A stretch of DNA of 7,697 bases, taken from Methanosarcinales archaeon (lineage in GTDB: Archaea > Halobacteriota > Methanosarcinia > Methanosarcinales > EX4572-44). This document shows, piece by piece, positions 6,878 through 7,697 of the stretch. The stretch spans positions 1 to 7,697 of the forward strand of contig RXIJ01000003.1 in the NCBI GenBank assembly GCA_004212095.1. Reading direction: 5' to 3'. Numbering within the stretch: position 1 is the stretch's first letter; every line of letters starts with the position of its first letter. The notes below the pieces were generated by a model. The model was not told where the DNA came from. It was given only the letters and a program-made list of their open reading frames with translations, and ran no database searches. The position numbers were made by a program, and so were the translations under genes.

Positions 6878-7440
6878 ATGGATATAAATAATAAAAAGAA
6901 GGTCGATCCTACGGTAGAGACGATCGTTGAGATGTTTTCGGGATAGTTTCTGAGAAACACTGCACGATAGACGGGGGTTGTTAAAAAGGAGCGTGAAATT
7001 GACCCAGTCATTATAGGAAGAAGTTGTGAGATGTGCTTCCACAATTGAAACGAGGAGTACTCGATGTGGAAGTGGAAGTTAAATTCAAGCGGAGAAATTA
7101 TAAAGGGAAACAAAACACAGTTACGATAAGATTTAGGCTGATATGCATTTTCAATTTTGAATCTGGGAAATATCATACCTATTTGACTAGTATCCCAGTT
7201 GATATCTTATCAGCATAGGGTATTAATGTCCTGTACGGTGTAAGGTGGGAAATAGAACTTGTATTCAAAGAATTGAAAAGCAACTACCGGATGGATCAGA
7301 TACCAGATAAAAACCAAAATATCGCGAAATGTTTGGTTTGGATCGCTATTCTGACGTTAATGTGCTCAACGTCGAATACTTTGGCTGATTCGTAATGCAA
7401 ATCCCGAAAATGCAAACAGGTACGCGCATTTACGATTGGC
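6878..7440 (+). pseudogene. IS4-family transposase remnant, internally deleted
   Basis: From ATG 6878 the frame reads MDINNKKKVDPTVETIVEMF, then stops at 6944-6946 and 6968-6970, while still readable as FLRNTAR and TGVVKKEREIDPVI to about 7012. It then jumps frame to KKL, a stop (7027-7029) and DVLPQLKRGVLDVEVEVKF, continuing to IPVDILSA with another stop at 7216-7218. Beyond that, YGVRWEIELVFKELK preserves the IS4 signature Y-(2)-R-(3)-E-(6)-K (codons at 7234, 7243, 7255 and 7276), including the catalytic Glu. One extra A at 7368/7369 shifts the frame, and the text resumes as RRILWLIRNANPENANRYAH. The middle of the protein, with the first two catalytic Asp residues, is missing. I count four nonsense codons, one large deletion and one single-base insertion, so the element is dead. 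The right boundary is approximate, set where similarity gives way to the next remnant. Confidence 0.78.
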
Positions 7441-7697
7441 GAGTTACCAGTGGGTAAGAAGAAAATCTCTCTTGTGTACTATAAGGAGTTAGAACGTTAC
7501 GACGGGTTTGGAAAGATGGTAATTTTCACTGACAATGACCAATGGCACTCTGAAAAGATATTAAAGACTTATAACCAGAAATCTCTTGTAGAAGACGACT
7601 TCAAACTGCTGAACGGTGTATTACTCGTTCCTATAGGCTCTGTTAACCATTCATAAGGATGATAACATCAGATGCATACATTCCTTTGCATTGTAGA
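7441..7697 (+). pseudogene. IS1634-like transposase remnant, C-terminal part, extends past right edge
   Basis: The frame containing 7450 reads KKKISLVYYKELERYDGFGK, then MVIFTDNDQWHSEKI and SLVEDDFKLLNGVLLVPIG, which resembles the C-terminal third of IS1634-type DDE transposases. In that family the Glu of (V)E-x-D-F is the last catalytic residue. After NH at 7645-7650 an extra T (7651) shifts the frame: HKDDNIR reads in the +1 frame to about 7672, then the original frame returns with MHTFLCIV to the window edge. Two nearby compensating indels therefore leave a stop (7654-7656) in the original frame. The N-terminal two thirds are absent; the fragment begins where the IS4 remnant ends. The missing start and the broken frame mark it as non-functional. 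Confidence 0.65.

Noticed and set aside
6817..7176. A 119-codon minus-strand frame across the IS4 region
   Set aside because: The opposite strand carries recognisable transposase text. The minus-strand peptide has no family resemblance and is a shadow.
7033..7218. A 61-codon frame starting at GTG 7033 that could be called a small hypothetical protein
   Set aside because: Its peptide is the middle of the IS4-family transposase, continuing upstream (KKL-stop-DVLPQL) and downstream through the stop at 7216. It is a pseudogene segment.
7450..7656. A 68-codon frame that could be called a complete small gene
   Set aside because: It matches the C-terminal part of an IS1634-like transposase, with similarity continuing past its stop after a frameshift. 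The GTG start is not preceded by a ribosome binding site.

Overview
The window looks archaeal, most likely from the Methanosarcinales or a related methanogenic or methane-oxidising lineage. The main reason is the translationally coupled ablA-ablB pair, which makes the compatible solute N-epsilon-acetyl-beta-lysine and is characteristic of these archaea. TATA-box-like promoters, an AGGTGA ribosome binding site and transposase remnants resembling those I recall from methanogen genomes agree with this. The taxonomic call is inference; no rRNA or tRNA gene is visible.

Layout. Positions 1-218 (minus strand) hold a decayed IS630-type transposase remnant that runs off the left edge. It abuts the 3' end of a small acylphosphatase gene (241-480, minus), which lacks the usual C-terminal strand. 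Positions 481-940 are a graveyard. A 36-codon piece resembles the start of an ABC ATPase, and it is followed by the first ~95 codons of an AAA/RecF-like ATPase whose P-loop has been removed by small deletions. The stop codon of that remnant forms the Shine-Dalgarno sequence of ablA.

Positions 941-3087 carry intact ablA (lysine 2,3-aminomutase, radical SAM/PLP) and ablB (beta-lysine acetyltransferase), overlapping by one base. After a 226-base gap containing a clear TATA box comes a single very large gene (3314-6643). It encodes a ~1109-residue protein resembling the long proteins annotated as 'cellobiose phosphorylase' (GH94-like). Its true activity cannot be read from the sequence. A perfect 8-bp hairpin lies just after its stop codon.

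Positions 6670-7697 are again mobile-element debris: an internally deleted, multiply mutated IS4-family transposase (6878 to about 7440) running directly into the C-terminal part of an IS1634-like transposase (about 7441 to the right edge).

Functionally, ablA converts L-lysine to beta-lysine and ablB acetylates it for osmoprotection. The large GH94-like protein has its own promoter and is probably a separate cytoplasmic carbohydrate-active enzyme. The island of working genes is flanked on both sides by dead mobile DNA. I did not find a CRISPR array, toxin-antitoxin pair or clear new multi-gene defence system.
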